Assembly (NCBI GenBank): GCA_026705925.1
Contig: JAPOZT010000034.1
Coordinates: 1 to 64,000, forward strand
Direction of reading: 5' to 3'
Origin: Gemmatimonadota bacterium
GTDB lineage: Bacteria > JAAXHH01
Length of the DNA: 64,000 nucleotides
The notes under the pieces are model-generated. The model was not told the origin of the DNA. It saw only the letters and a list, made by a program, of their open reading frames with translations, and did not search any database. Of the stretch, positions 49,755-59,627 are shown piece by piece. The position numbers and the translations under genes are program-made. Numbering within the stretch: position 1 is the stretch's first letter; each line of letters starts with the position of its first letter.

Positions 49755-52700
49755 ATGAAACTACGGCTGAACATATGGACCATGGGACTGGGCCTGCTCG
49801 CCGCTGTGACGCTGGCGGCGAGCCTGGCCGTCCTCGTCCTGTTGGGAACCGGCTGGGGCAATGACCAGATCCGCCGCGCCGTGGTGCGGAACGTGCAGGA
49901 ACGGCTCAACGGACAGGTAACGATCGAAGGCGTCGAAACCGGCTTGCGGACGCACCTGACGATGCGGGGCGTGTCCTTGAGCCTGGCGGACGTCCATGGC
50001 GGCTGGGAAGTCGCGGGGGCGGAAGAAATCAGGATAGACTTCAACGTCTGGGACGCCGCGGTGGGCGATGCGCCGCTCTACAGCGTAGGGATCGACGGAT
50101 TCCGCATGGCCTACATCGAAGACGCCGCCGTAAGCGGAATGAATTCTCTGGATCTGCTGTTTGAAGGCCCGGCGCAGGACGGGGAAGCTGCGCAGGACGA
50201 GGAAGCGGCCGTGGCGCCAGATGAGGGAACGTCCGGCCTGCCCTTCGATCTGCGCGACCTGCGGATCCGGAACGGCACGTTCCGCTATTTCGATCCCGGA
50301 GATTCCACGGCGGTAAGCGCCGGGGAAGTCGGTTTCAGCGGCTCCGTGCTCCGTCCGTTCACGGTGGAAGGCGAGATCGACGCGGGGCACCTGGCCTACC
50401 GTATTGCAGGTTATGAGGACGCGGCAACGAACATGCGCGCGGATGTGTACTTCGAAGGGGACGACCTTACGGTTCACGACCTGACCATGGAATCCGCCCA
50501 TGGCCCTCCGATAAAATACCATGTGACCGGCGAAATCTCGACCGCGGAAGAAAATCCTGCCACGCTGGATTTCGCTGCGAACGGACAGGTCGGCGCTATA
50601 CTGCGGATCATCGGTTTCGAAAACACCATGCCGGGGATCTTCACCATGACCGGGTCGCTGCGCAACAGCCTGACCGATCCGGCCATCGAGGCCAGGTTCA
50701 CGTCGCCGGTGGTGCGATCGGAATACGGCGCGTTCAACCTGGCCTCGTTGGATATGGCCTATGCGCGGGATGTGCTGACGGTCAACCAATTCCGGGGCAG
50801 ACACGAGGCCGGCAGGATATGGGGACGGGGCCTGCTCGATTTCAGCGGTGAGTCTACCGGATACCGCCTGCAGCTTGAGTCATCCGGCATCGCGCTCCCC
50901 GCGTTGCCGACCGTCCTCGTCGGCAGCGATAGCGAGCTGGAAGGCGAGGTGGGACTGGCCTTCGAAATGGAAGGCGACGGCTTCGACGATGCGCCCCGCA
51001 GGGCCGACCTGAACGCTACTTCCGCCCTGGTGAGCATAAGCGGCCTGCCATTGCGGGAGGTAACGGCGACGGTCGCGTACCGGCGCGGCCTGCTGCGGAC
51101 CGAACTCCGGGAAGCGTCCTTCCGGGTGGACACCGAGGGACAAATCGATACGGACGGGAACATTCAGCTGACCGGTTCGGTCGACGTGCATGACGTTGGA
51201 AAGCTGCCCCCGCCGCTGGATTTCGCGAATCTCCGCGGTTCGGGCGACCTGGATCTCTACCTGCTGGGCACGCTGCGGCGGCCGAACGTGCGGTTGGGTG
51301 GCTGGCTCAGCGGCCTGGCCTATGGCGATGTCCTCCTCGGCGAAACGAAAGTCGAAGGTTTTCTGGATGAAAGACGCAACCTGACGATCAACGCCGTGCT
51401 GGACAGACTGGAGCTCCGGGCCAGGACGAACCTGGCCGGCGATCGGGCGATTTCCGGATACTTCAATGTGCATGACCTCAGGCTCGGAGATTACCTCAGC
51501 AGTGAATCCTGGTGGGGACTGAACGCCATCCTACGCATGCGGGGCGATATTGCCGGCACCCTTCAACAGCCCTCCGTAACGGGGAAGGGCACCGTCCAAA
51601 ACCTTTCGATTCAGAACGAAGACCTGGGAGACACCGACCTCGACATGACGATCAGCACGGACCGCCTGGCGTTCATCATGACCCGGGTGCCGGGTCCCAC
51701 CGTGCACGCGGAGGGATCCGTCGAGCTGACCGGGCAGTACCCCTACGACCTGCGGATCGATCTGCTGCAGACTTCACTGTCTCCGCTGCTTTCCATACTC
51801 TCCAAGAGACCGATCGAAGGCGGCACCGGCACCTTCAGCGGGAGCGTACACGCCGTGGGAGTGGCCGGGCATCCGGACCAGTCCACCATAACGGTCTCCC
51901 TCGATTCGCTGGATGTCTTGATGAACGACCGGATACTGCATTCCGCGGCCCCCTCCACCGTGAAACTGGAGAACCAGGTCATTACCGTGGACGGATTCAG
52001 ACTGGCGGGCGATTTCGGCCGCGTAACAGTCGACGGCACAGCGAGTCTCATCGCCGATGGAAGGGTCGATCTCGAAACTGTCCTGGAAGGCGTGCGGCTG
52101 GAGTTCATCTCGCCTTTCCTGGTGTCGGACGGCACGTTTAGCGGCGCCATTGATGGCGAGATCTCCGTGGGGGGCACACCAGAAGATCCCAGGATGAACA
52201 GTCAGCTGACCGTTTCGAACGTGAGTTATGCAAGAGGTAACAGAACAAACCTGCTCGGTACGGTGGCCGCTTCGGCGCTTTACGAAGACCGGTTGCTGCG
52301 GGTTCCCATGCTGTCCGTGCAGAGTCCGTTGGGGCGATCGGAGATGGATCTTGTCTATCCGGTCGATCTGCGGTGGGCTCCGGACGTCCAACCGGAGTCG
52401 CTTCCGTCCGGCGAAAGATACACGGCGTCCCTGGTCGTGAACAACCTGGCCGTGGCGCCTCTGCGGGAGTTCCTCGAGGTGGTTCCCGCCGATCTGGACG
52501 GGTACATCCGGGGCAGGATCGACGTGAACGGTTCGGTCCGGGACCGAAGTGACGTCAACGGGGTCATGGCGCTGGATTCACTGAAACTGTTCGGTCTCCA
52601 GAACGAGCTGGTGAACACGAATCCCATCAGGCTGCATTTCGACGGGGCCCACATCCATATGGATTCCATGTCCGCCACGTTTCGCCGCATCAACCAACCC

Positions 52701-54512
52701 GATGACGAGCGGGGCCGGCTTACGATGCGCGGCCGCCTGGCGTACGTCGATGGCGGAACGGGTGCGGGCGCGTCCGACTTCATCATCCTGGGTGAGCAGA
52801 TCAGGATGGACGCCGTAATGGCACTGGCCAATCTCGATTTACCCCTGGGTGGTAACGTGAATACCCGGATCGAAGTCACCGGTCCGGCCTCCGCCCGGGT
52901 CATAGACGCCCGCGTTTCCATGGATCGACCGAGATACAATCAAGCCTCCCTGGACAGCCTCGCCGTCCACATGGTGTATGGCGGCGGGGAAATCGCTATC
53001 CGGGACCTGAGAATTCGCAAAGGCCGCGATACCATAACCGCCCACGGAACCATTCCCTATGACCCGGCCCGTACTGAATGGACCGGCGATGCGACCGGCG
53101 TGGAAGATATCGCCCTGACCGTCGAGGGAGACGACATCGACCTGTCTTTCCTGAGTGGCGTCGTGTACGATCTCGAACGCATCGAGGGGAAGGCCGACAT
53201 CCGCCTGTCCATCGGAGGATCGCCCGTTTCACCCCGGTCGGTCGGTCAGGTCACCGTTCGGGACGCGGGGTTGCGGATCCGTGAGTTCGAACCATTGTTC
53301 CGGGCAGACGTGCTCCAGGTCGACGTCGACGGAGGCGTTTTCGCGTTGAAGCCCACGGCGTTCCGCGCCGGAGACGGCACGGTCCGGGTTTCCGGCGACC
53401 TCTTGACAGACAACCTGTCCTTCGCCGAAATCGAGGCCTATGCCGATTTCAGCCAGGCTGAAGTGGAACGGCTCGGTTCGGCCATGCTTGTAATCGACGG
53501 AACGCTTGCCTGGACCGGCAACAGGGACCTTTCACGGATTTACAATGTAGCCGATCCGATCGTCGTGACCGGAGTGGTCACGCATTCGCTGGATATAGGC
53601 GAGTTGCTCCTCGACAACGCGATCATACGTCCGCAGGACACGCCGGACCCGTTCCTGGAGAGCATCGCGCTGGACGTAGCCGTGGACGTGACCGATCTGG
53701 CCGTCGAGAACAATATCGCCCAACTGACCGTCGAGGGCGGGGTGGCCCTCGGCAATACGGTGCAGAATCCCCTGGTGACCGGAAACGCCGTCGCCGAGGA
53801 AGACGGTGTGATCAGGTACCTGGGCGCAACCTTCGAACTGGAAACCGGACGGATCGACCTGACCAGGCGCGTACCGTTGGAGAGCTTCACCGCGTTGATC
53901 GAGTACCCGGTGGCGCAGCTCGACCCGGTCCTGAACATACAGGCCTGGGCGCCCCGTGTGCGCGACATTCACGATACCTATTACGAAGTGGAACTGCTTG
54001 CGTCCGGACCGGTGTCGACGGTGACACCCCAGTTGCGTGCGGCGCCGCGCGACGACAACGCAACGGAGATTCTGGCGTCTGGTTCCCGGTCGCTTGCCGG
54101 CCCCGAGGTAATCTACGGTCCCGAGGTCGTCTCCCTGCTGACTTTCGGTACGGCCGGACTCACCAGCCTGGCCACACCCGATGAATACGCCGGCATGAGA
54201 AACAGGGCCTTTTTGATGACCGGAGAAGCACTCGCAGAGGCCTTGTTGAATCTCGACGAAGTCCAGGTCGAAGGCGATCCATTCTCGATGAACAGCGCCA
54301 TTCAGGCCGGATCGCCTGTTCAACTTACCCTCAGCAAGCGGATCAACCGGCGCGCCCGGGTCAGCTTTACTCGATTGTTCCAATCTTCGGAATACTCGCT
54401 ACGGGTCGGCTACCAGTTGACGGATTACCTGTTTATCGAGACCTTTTCCGAACAACTGGGCGAACATCCTCAGAATGGCATAGACCTCCGGGTCAAATTC
54501 CGGTTTCGGTAA
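49755..54512 (+). CDS. TamB-like translocation and assembly module protein
   Basis: A 1585-residue protein with an N-terminal signal anchor (MGLGLLAAVTLAASLAVLVLL), a very long beta-rich middle of AsmA/TamB type, and the C-terminal DUF490 domain (ILASGSRSLAGPEVIYGPEVVSLLTFGTAG, RVSFTRLFQSSEYSLRVGYQLTDYLFIETFSEQ). TamB forms a hydrophobic channel across the periplasm and delivers barrels or lipids to the outer membrane with an Omp85 partner. The next gene, 49 bp later, encodes that partner. Length is typical (1200-1600). Confidence 0.92.
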   Translation: MKLRLNIWTMGLGLLAAVTLAASLAVLVLLGTGWGNDQIRRAVVRNVQERLNGQVTIEGVETGLRTHLTMRGVSLSLADVHGGWEVAGAEEIRIDFNVWDAAVGDAPLYSVGIDGFRMAYIEDAAVSGMNSLDLLFEGPAQDGEAAQDEEAAVAPDEGTSGLPFDLRDLRIRNGTFRYFDPGDSTAVSAGEVGFSGSVLRPFTVEGEIDAGHLAYRIAGYEDAATNMRADVYFEGDDLTVHDLTMESAHGPPIKYHVTGEISTAEENPATLDFAANGQVGAILRIIGFENTMPGIFTMTGSLRNSLTDPAIEARFTSPVVRSEYGAFNLASLDMAYARDVLTVNQFRGRHEAGRIWGRGLLDFSGESTGYRLQLESSGIALPALPTVLVGSDSELEGEVGLAFEMEGDGFDDAPRRADLNATSALVSISGLPLREVTATVAYRRGLLRTELREASFRVDTEGQIDTDGNIQLTGSVDVHDVGKLPPPLDFANLRGSGDLDLYLLGTLRRPNVRLGGWLSGLAYGDVLLGETKVEGFLDERRNLTINAVLDRLELRARTNLAGDRAISGYFNVHDLRLGDYLSSESWWGLNAILRMRGDIAGTLQQPSVTGKGTVQNLSIQNEDLGDTDLDMTISTDRLAFIMTRVPGPTVHAEGSVELTGQYPYDLRIDLLQTSLSPLLSILSKRPIEGGTGTFSGSVHAVGVAGHPDQSTITVSLDSLDVLMNDRILHSAAPSTVKLENQVITVDGFRLAGDFGRVTVDGTASLIADGRVDLETVLEGVRLEFISPFLVSDGTFSGAIDGEISVGGTPEDPRMNSQLTVSNVSYARGNRTNLLGTVAASALYEDRLLRVPMLSVQSPLGRSEMDLVYPVDLRWAPDVQPESLPSGERYTASLVVNNLAVAPLREFLEVVPADLDGYIRGRIDVNGSVRDRSDVNGVMALDSLKLFGLQNELVNTNPIRLHFDGAHIHMDSMSATFRRINQPDDERGRLTMRGRLAYVDGGTGAGASDFIILGEQIRMDAVMALANLDLPLGGNVNTRIEVTGPASARVIDARVSMDRPRYNQASLDSLAVHMVYGGGEIAIRDLRIRKGRDTITAHGTIPYDPARTEWTGDATGVEDIALTVEGDDIDLSFLSGVVYDLERIEGKADIRLSIGGSPVSPRSVGQVTVRDAGLRIREFEPLFRADVLQVDVDGGVFALKPTAFRAGDGTVRVSGDLLTDNLSFAEIEAYADFSQAEVERLGSAMLVIDGTLAWTGNRDLSRIYNVADPIVVTGVVTHSLDIGELLLDNAIIRPQDTPDPFLESIALDVAVDVTDLAVENNIAQLTVEGGVALGNTVQNPLVTGNAVAEEDGVIRYLGATFELETGRIDLTRRVPLESFTALIEYPVAQLDPVLNIQAWAPRVRDIHDTYYEVELLASGPVSTVTPQLRAAPRDDNATEILASGSRSLAGPEVIYGPEVVSLLTFGTAGLTSLATPDEYAGMRNRAFLMTGEALAEALLNLDEVQVEGDPFSMNSAIQAGSPVQLTLSKRINRRARVSFTRLFQSSEYSLRVGYQLTDYLFIETFSEQLGEHPQNGIDLRVKFRFR

Positions 54513-54561
54513 GCTGAGCGCCTTTGCATGTAAGGACGACAGGGGACCAAACGGTCAGGCA

Positions 54562-56457
54562 ATGCACATGGTAAAGGGAATGAGGCTTCCCTCGAAGCCA
54601 ACCGTTGCCGAATCGGGTCGTATCGGTTCATCCCGGACGCGGTATTCCGGTACATTCCGGACGCTGTTTCTCCTGGCGATCCTGTACGTTTTCCCCGTTG
54701 ACGCCCAGCAGTCCCTCATCGTCGATCGCATCGTCGTCGAAGGCAACGCGACCATCGCCGGGGACCGTATTCTCAGTCTGATCGAAACCAGAACGGACAG
54801 TTTTCTAAGGCCCAGATTCTGGCAACGCAGACGTTTAAATAACGCCACCTGGCGGACCGACCTGTCGGCGATCGAGAGCTTTTACCAGAACAGCGGTTTT
54901 CTGGATGCAAGGGTCCGGCACGTTCGCGAAGAGATTGACACGGATCGGGTCGTGCTCAGGATCGTCATTGACGAAGGTCCGCGGTACACCGTGCGCGCGG
55001 TTAATCTGAACGGCTTCGGATACCTGTCCGAAGACGAGATCCGGCAGAACCTGATCACGCGGGAGGGCCAGGTATTCTTCCGACTCTCCGCCGCGACGGA
55101 CAAACGCTACATCCAGCGTCTCGCCGATCGCCGGGCGCTCCTGGACGTGGTGGTGGACTCGAAATTCGTAGTGCACGAGGAGGACCATTCCGTTACCGTC
55201 AACTTCGGGGTTATCGAAGGCCATCCCGTCAGCGTGGGTGCGATACAGGTCCGAGGTCTGCGGAAGACCCACAGAAACGTAGTGATCCGCGAACTGGAGA
55301 TCCAACCGGGAGAACTCTACGACAACGCGAAGATATCGTTGAGCCAGACCCGGCTCTTCCAGACGGGCCTTTTCCGCAGCGTGCGCCTGTCTCCCCTGAG
55401 GAGCGACACCTCCGCCACGGTGAGGGACCTGGTGGTGGAGGTCACCGAACTGCCCGGGGGAGAGGTGAGTTTCGGCGCCGGCTTCGCCACGGCCGAACGC
55501 TTCAGGGGCAGCTTCAGTGTCGCCTACCGAAACTTGTTGGGCCGGGGGATCACCATTGGCGCCAACGGTCAGATCAGTTCGCTCTTCCAGCACATCGAGT
55601 CGGGGGTCACGCAACCGTGGTTGTTCCGGACCCGGACGACGGGCATCCTGCGCGCGTTCTTCCGGCGCGAGGACCGCATCAGCCATACCGAGCAGGAAGC
55701 GGGCGTGTCCGTGGCGGTCAACCGCGAACTCTCCCGCACCTACCGCAGTCAACTGACCTATACGCTGAAGAACATCGAGGTGTCGTCGCTCAGCGACGAA
55801 CTGGCCGAACTCCTGCGAAGCGGTTCGGAAGTCGACAGCCTCCGGTCCAGGCGCGAAGGCAGTCTGACCGGGCTTGTGACGTACGACACGCGGGATGATA
55901 TCCTGAATCCGAAGACGGGGTTCTTCGGTCAATTCCAGAGCAGCGTGGCCAGCCCCCTGCTCGGTAGTTCCACGCTCAACCGGAACTCGATACTTACGGT
56001 GAGGGCCATCGCCCGCAAATACCTGACCTTTCCCAACGCGCCGGATTTTTCCACCGCGGTCTCGTTCGCATACGTGAGGGCGCTGAACGAAAACCGCGTA
56101 CCCCTCGACAGCAGGCTGTTCATCGGAGGCGACCGATCGGTGCGGGGGTTCGGTATAAACAGGATCGGCCAGCCCGACGGCGGACTGATCGCCATCAGCG
56201 CGCAGCATGAAATCCAGGTACCCTTCTCCCGGTTTGACCTGGCCGTATTCGCGGACTGGGGCGGGGTAGGCAAGACGGTGGGTTCTTTCGGTTTCGGAGA
56301 TCTCCTGCTCGGTTACGGGGCGGGAGTCCGGGTGAATTCGCCGATCGGGCTGATTCGGGGCGACGTGGGCTTTCACAATCAAAGCAAGATCGACCCGCCC
56401 AATTCGAGGAAGTACGACCGGACGTTCTTCTACTTCGGTCTTGGACAGGCGTTCTGA
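54562..56457 (+). CDS. Omp85/BamA-family outer membrane protein (TamA-like partner of TamB)
   Basis: A 631-residue protein. After a signal peptide (LFLLAILYVFPVDA) come three POTRA-type repeats (for example IVDRIVVEGNATIAGDRI, RYTVRAVNLNGFGYLSEDEI, VSVGAIQVRGLRKTHRNV) and then a 16-strand barrel. The lid loop contains GGDRSVRGFG, the RGF motif of all Omp85 barrels, and the chain ends in Phe (FYFGLGQAF). At this length it matches TamA more than BamA. It inserts proteins into the outer membrane, here with the adjacent TamB. The start may be ATG 54562 or 54568. Confidence 0.92.
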   Translation: MHMVKGMRLPSKPTVAESGRIGSSRTRYSGTFRTLFLLAILYVFPVDAQQSLIVDRIVVEGNATIAGDRILSLIETRTDSFLRPRFWQRRRLNNATWRTDLSAIESFYQNSGFLDARVRHVREEIDTDRVVLRIVIDEGPRYTVRAVNLNGFGYLSEDEIRQNLITREGQVFFRLSAATDKRYIQRLADRRALLDVVVDSKFVVHEEDHSVTVNFGVIEGHPVSVGAIQVRGLRKTHRNVVIRELEIQPGELYDNAKISLSQTRLFQTGLFRSVRLSPLRSDTSATVRDLVVEVTELPGGEVSFGAGFATAERFRGSFSVAYRNLLGRGITIGANGQISSLFQHIESGVTQPWLFRTRTTGILRAFFRREDRISHTEQEAGVSVAVNRELSRTYRSQLTYTLKNIEVSSLSDELAELLRSGSEVDSLRSRREGSLTGLVTYDTRDDILNPKTGFFGQFQSSVASPLLGSSTLNRNSILTVRAIARKYLTFPNAPDFSTAVSFAYVRALNENRVPLDSRLFIGGDRSVRGFGINRIGQPDGGLIAISAQHEIQVPFSRFDLAVFADWGGVGKTVGSFGFGDLLLGYGAGVRVNSPIGLIRGDVGFHNQSKIDPPNSRKYDRTFFYFGLGQAF

Positions 56458-56480
56458 TTTCGACCGGACGGCGCCTTTCC

Positions 56481-56575
56481 GCCTTACCTTCAATCACCCA
56501 TTTACCCATTCACCCATTTGTCTATTAACCCATTGACCGACGCGACTTCAATCGCGATTTCAATCGCGGATTTAC
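56481..56575 (+). repeat. AT-rich short repeats between the Omp85 and glycosidase-like genes
   Basis: CACCCATTTACCCATT-like steps are followed by a twofold GATTTCAATCGCG repeat. The region is otherwise empty. Confidence 0.5.
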
Positions 56576-56590
56576 GCCGGGAAGGGAGAC

Positions 56591-58210
56591 ATGTTCGCCA
56601 AATCAAGAATGCAGGCCTTCACGTACTATAACGATTTTGACCGCGCGGACCGATGGCGCGACGACTTCGCCGAGCTCAAGGCCGGCGGATTTAAATTCGT
56701 CGTCTTCAGAGACGGTTTCGATCTGAGAAACCAGTTGGCCTCGGAAGACCAGACGGACCGTGTGAAAGAAATGATCGGCGCGGCGGTGGACGCGGGCATC
56801 CGGTCCATCCTGCACATCGGCAACCCGAAGGCCCTGTACCTTTTGCCCGACACCCGGGCGTGGCGCCTCGACTATGTGCGGCGCGTGTCGGAGGTATTCG
56901 GGTCCTGCAAGGGATTGTACGCACTGCAGCTGGAGGACGCGCCCACGGGAGGCAGCGAGTACCCCGAGGACCGCTGGCAACAGGTGATGGAGTCCGTCGA
57001 AGGCCGCCTGTTGACCATGGAAATGACCGAAGACGGATACCGGCATGGGCGCAGGATCTGGCAGATGGAACAGCATGCGCTGTTTACGGCAGAGGTGGCC
57101 CGGGCCGTGAAGAAGGTGAGATCGAACCTGAAGACGACGATGGCTTTCCATCTCGAAGCCCTCCTGCCAGCCGAAACGCTGGTCCACTTTCAGCAGACGG
57201 CCCGCGCACTGGACTTCGTCATCATCGATCCGGGATCCCCGCCGGTTCAGTCCACGACGGATACCGGCCGCCTGAACCGCTGGGCGGCGCGCGCGGCCGG
57301 GTCATTGGCGGAAAAGGACGTCTGGATGGTCGTCGGTTCGCAGATAATGCGGGGCAGGTACCAGGCTACGTTGCGGGAACTGCGGGAATGGACGGGCGCG
57401 GCCTGCGCGGCGGGAGTATCGGCCGTTGGCTGGCATAACTGGGACGATACCGCCTGGTGGGACGGCCGGCCCATTCGGGGCAGGACCCTGTCGGAATCGA
57501 ATCCGCAGCAGTGGGCGGCGATTTCCGCACTGAGTCGATCGGTGACGGAGAAGGAACGCGCGAACGCGCCTTCCACGGGATACCGCTGCCTGCTTTCGTA
57601 CGATTCCTTCGCGAGCCGCGTGCCCGCGCTGGACGTTTGGACGCCTCATGGCATCCTCGAAGAGAGCACCGGGCAGGAGGTGGGTTACGCCTCCGATCAC
57701 CAGGTATCGGACGGAGACAAACTCTCCGGATGTGAATTACTTTGCTGCACGCCCTGTCCAGCGGTCAAAGACGCCGTCGTCGAACGATTGATCCGCTACA
57801 TGCGGGCAGGCGGATGGATCGTGGGATCGGCCGACGACTTCAGCCTGGACGAGGGGATGCGTCACAGCGATGCGCGGGCACGCCTGTTCGGCATGCAGGC
57901 AGAATCTGTCTTAAACGATCCGGACCGGATCCTGCTGACCGCCGGTTGGCCCGACCTGCCCGAAGGCGCCGCGCTCGACGCGCACCAGTGGCGGGTCCGT
58001 CCGGTGGAGATCGACGACGACGTGCGCGTCATCGGCCGGTGGGGCGACGGATCGGCCGCGGTGATCCTGAAGCCGCACAAGGCCGGTGGCGCCCTGTACA
58101 TGGGAACCGATCCCTACCGGTCGGCGGACATGGACCGCAACGGCCACTGGCGTGGATTCCTGAAGGCCGTCCTGAATCGGGAAGTGCTCAAGCGCCTGTC
58201 GAAGGCATAG
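56591..58210 (+). CDS. Glycoside-hydrolase-like protein (beta-galactosidase-type two-domain architecture)
   Basis: A 539-residue cytoplasmic protein, ATG 56591 after GGGAG. The first 320 residues have a TIM-barrel feel: FAELKAGGFKFVVFRDGF, IRSILHIGNPKALYLLP, LYALQLEDAPTGGSEYP, MAFHLEALLPAETL, VGWHNWDDTAWWDG. LQLEDAP could hold a catalytic Glu-Asp pair. The rest (YRCLLSYDSFAS, ELLCCTPCPAVKDAVVERLIRYMRAGGWIVGSADDFSL) resembles the glutamine-amidotransferase-like trimerisation domain of GH42 beta-galactosidases. A role in sugar breakdown is likely. The substrate is not evident. Confidence 0.7.
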   Translation: MFAKSRMQAFTYYNDFDRADRWRDDFAELKAGGFKFVVFRDGFDLRNQLASEDQTDRVKEMIGAAVDAGIRSILHIGNPKALYLLPDTRAWRLDYVRRVSEVFGSCKGLYALQLEDAPTGGSEYPEDRWQQVMESVEGRLLTMEMTEDGYRHGRRIWQMEQHALFTAEVARAVKKVRSNLKTTMAFHLEALLPAETLVHFQQTARALDFVIIDPGSPPVQSTTDTGRLNRWAARAAGSLAEKDVWMVVGSQIMRGRYQATLRELREWTGAACAAGVSAVGWHNWDDTAWWDGRPIRGRTLSESNPQQWAAISALSRSVTEKERANAPSTGYRCLLSYDSFASRVPALDVWTPHGILEESTGQEVGYASDHQVSDGDKLSGCELLCCTPCPAVKDAVVERLIRYMRAGGWIVGSADDFSLDEGMRHSDARARLFGMQAESVLNDPDRILLTAGWPDLPEGAALDAHQWRVRPVEIDDDVRVIGRWGDGSAAVILKPHKAGGALYMGTDPYRSADMDRNGHWRGFLKAVLNREVLKRLSKA

Positions 58211-58246
58211 CTTCCGCGGCCCGGTGCCTACCGGAGCTACCGGCGC

Positions 58247-58858
58247 CTACTCCAGGTTGGCGTGGCGGGCGAACATGCTCCGCCCGGTTTCGTCGAGCCG
58301 AGCCATGAGCAGCATGACGCAGGCATCGAGCATCATCCCGAGGCTCTGTTCGAAGAGGGTGCCCATCGGCTGGGTCGACCGTAGCATTGGCTGGCCCGAC
58401 CGTTGTTCCTGACCGCCGGTTGCTTTCGATGATTTCGGCGTGGGCGCGGGTATTACGACGACGACGTCCGCCCGCCGGGCGGCGGGAGAATCCGGGTCGG
58501 CGGTGGCCACCGCAACACGTGCGCCGGTCTCGGCGGCTTTACCGGCATAGTCGACCAGGCGGTCCGTCACACCCGAACCCGATCCGATCAGCAGCAGATC
58601 GCCCGGTCGGACGGCAGGCGAGGTTGTTTCGCCTACCACGTGGACCGTCAGGCCGAGTTGCGCCAGCCGCATGGCGAAGCTGCCCATGACCAGCCCGGAA
58701 CGTCCTGCACCGGTAACGAAAATCCGTTGGGCCCCAGAGACTTCCCGCACCAGTGCTTCGACTTCATCGCATGAGATCTGGTTCAGCGTCCGCCCGAGTT
58801 CGTCCAGGATGGACCGGGCGATTACATCGAATTGGGGAGAGGTCCTCTTGTTATCCAT
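58247..58858 (-). CDS. hxlB: 6-phospho-3-hexuloisomerase (SIS domain)
   Basis: A 203-residue SIS-fold isomerase that turns hexulose-6-phosphate into fructose-6-phosphate in the ribulose monophosphate pathway. VTGAGRSGLVMGSFAMRLAQLGLTVHVVGE and LLIGSGSGVTDRLV are characteristic of hexuloisomerases, and the C-terminal EQSLGMMLDACVMLLMA completes the fold. The loop SSKATGGQEQRSGQPMLRS is longer than usual. Its start overlaps the hexulose-phosphate synthase stop by 8 bp, so the pair is co-translated. GTG/TTG starts upstream are shadows of the neighbour. Confidence 0.85.
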   Translation of the reverse strand: MDNKRTSPQFDVIARSILDELGRTLNQISCDEVEALVREVSGAQRIFVTGAGRSGLVMGSFAMRLAQLGLTVHVVGETTSPAVRPGDLLLIGSGSGVTDRLVDYAGKAAETGARVAVATADPDSPAARRADVVVVIPAPTPKSSKATGGQEQRSGQPMLRSTQPMGTLFEQSLGMMLDACVMLLMARLDETGRSMFARHANLE

Positions 58859-59576
58859 CGGCTTGATGCTCGATCTCCATGACCTGCCGGACCGCCTGGA
58901 CCGCACGGACCGCGCGGCCGGGATCGGAGTTTCCGGTGATGTAACCGCCGACGACCACGATGTCCGGGGCGTGGGGAATCAGCTGCTTGATTAAGTCGGG
59001 ATCCAGGCCGCCCGCGACGGCCAGCCCCGTCCGTTCGACCGCTGCGCCGACCCGGCCGATGCCTTCAAGGTTTCGCGCTGAATCGCCCGGTCTACCCGGA
59101 CCGCCCGGTTCGCCCGGTTCGCCCGGTCCGCCCGGCCCGCTCTGCCCCCGGGCGTCGAAAGCCGTGTGCAGACAGATGTAATCCACGCCGGTCCGATCCA
59201 GTCTGCGGGCCAGGGAGACCGCCTCGTCCACTTCACGGGCGGTGATCAGGTCGGCCATGACCCGGCCGCCGGACCGCTTCGCCCGCTCGCACGCTTCCCG
59301 AAGCGTGGCCGGATGGGCCGAACCGAGCACGGTTACAATGTCCGCCCCCGCATCGAAGGCAAGGCCCGCTTCCACGGCGCCGGCATCGGCGATCTTGAGG
59401 TCCGCCAGGATCTTCTTGTCGGGATGGTCCCGCCTGATCTCGCCGATGATGTCGACCCCGTAACGGATCAGCAGGGGCGTGCCGAGCTCGATGATGTCCA
59501 CGTCGCCGGCGGTCTCGTCCAACAGGCGGCGAACCGTACCCGCGTGCGGCGTGTCCAGGGCGAGTTGGAGCAGCAT
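58851..59576 (-). CDS. hxlA: 3-hexulose-6-phosphate synthase (OMPDC superfamily) with a collagen-like insert
   Basis: A 241-residue TIM-barrel enzyme that condenses formaldehyde with ribulose-5-phosphate, or runs in reverse to make ribulose-5-phosphate. Motifs: LQLALDTPHAG, IIELGTPLLIRYG, KILADLKIADAGAVEAG, GADIVTVLGSAHPAT, VAGGLDPDLIKQL. A loop of about 25 residues (GQSGPGGPGEPGEPGGPGRP) sits between the HTAFDARG strand and LEGIGRV. It is encoded by a 9-bp repeat and is not a normal part of the family. The enzyme is paired with the isomerase. A short LarC is 51 bp upstream. Confidence 0.9.
   Translation of the reverse strand: MLLQLALDTPHAGTVRRLLDETAGDVDIIELGTPLLIRYGVDIIGEIRRDHPDKKILADLKIADAGAVEAGLAFDAGADIVTVLGSAHPATLREACERAKRSGGRVMADLITAREVDEAVSLARRLDRTGVDYICLHTAFDARGQSGPGGPGEPGEPGGPGRPGDSARNLEGIGRVGAAVERTGLAVAGGLDPDLIKQLIPHAPDIVVVGGYITGNSDPGRAVRAVQAVRQVMEIEHQADG
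59084..59142 (-). repeat. 9-bp repeat inside the hexulose-phosphate synthase gene
   Basis: CGCCCGGTT/CGCCCGGTC units repeat every 9 bp and encode Gly-Pro-Gly/Glu-Pro triplets. The frame is kept through the whole tract. Confidence 0.85.
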
Positions 59577-59627
59577 AATGGCCGTGTCCGATGGGCAGCG
59601 GTGGACAACCGGTACGCTTCGACCCGG

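Noticed and set aside
59577..59627. A frameshift joining LarC1 to LarC2
   Set aside because: Only 51 bp separate the LarC stop from the next ATG, and no LarC2-like frame is present.
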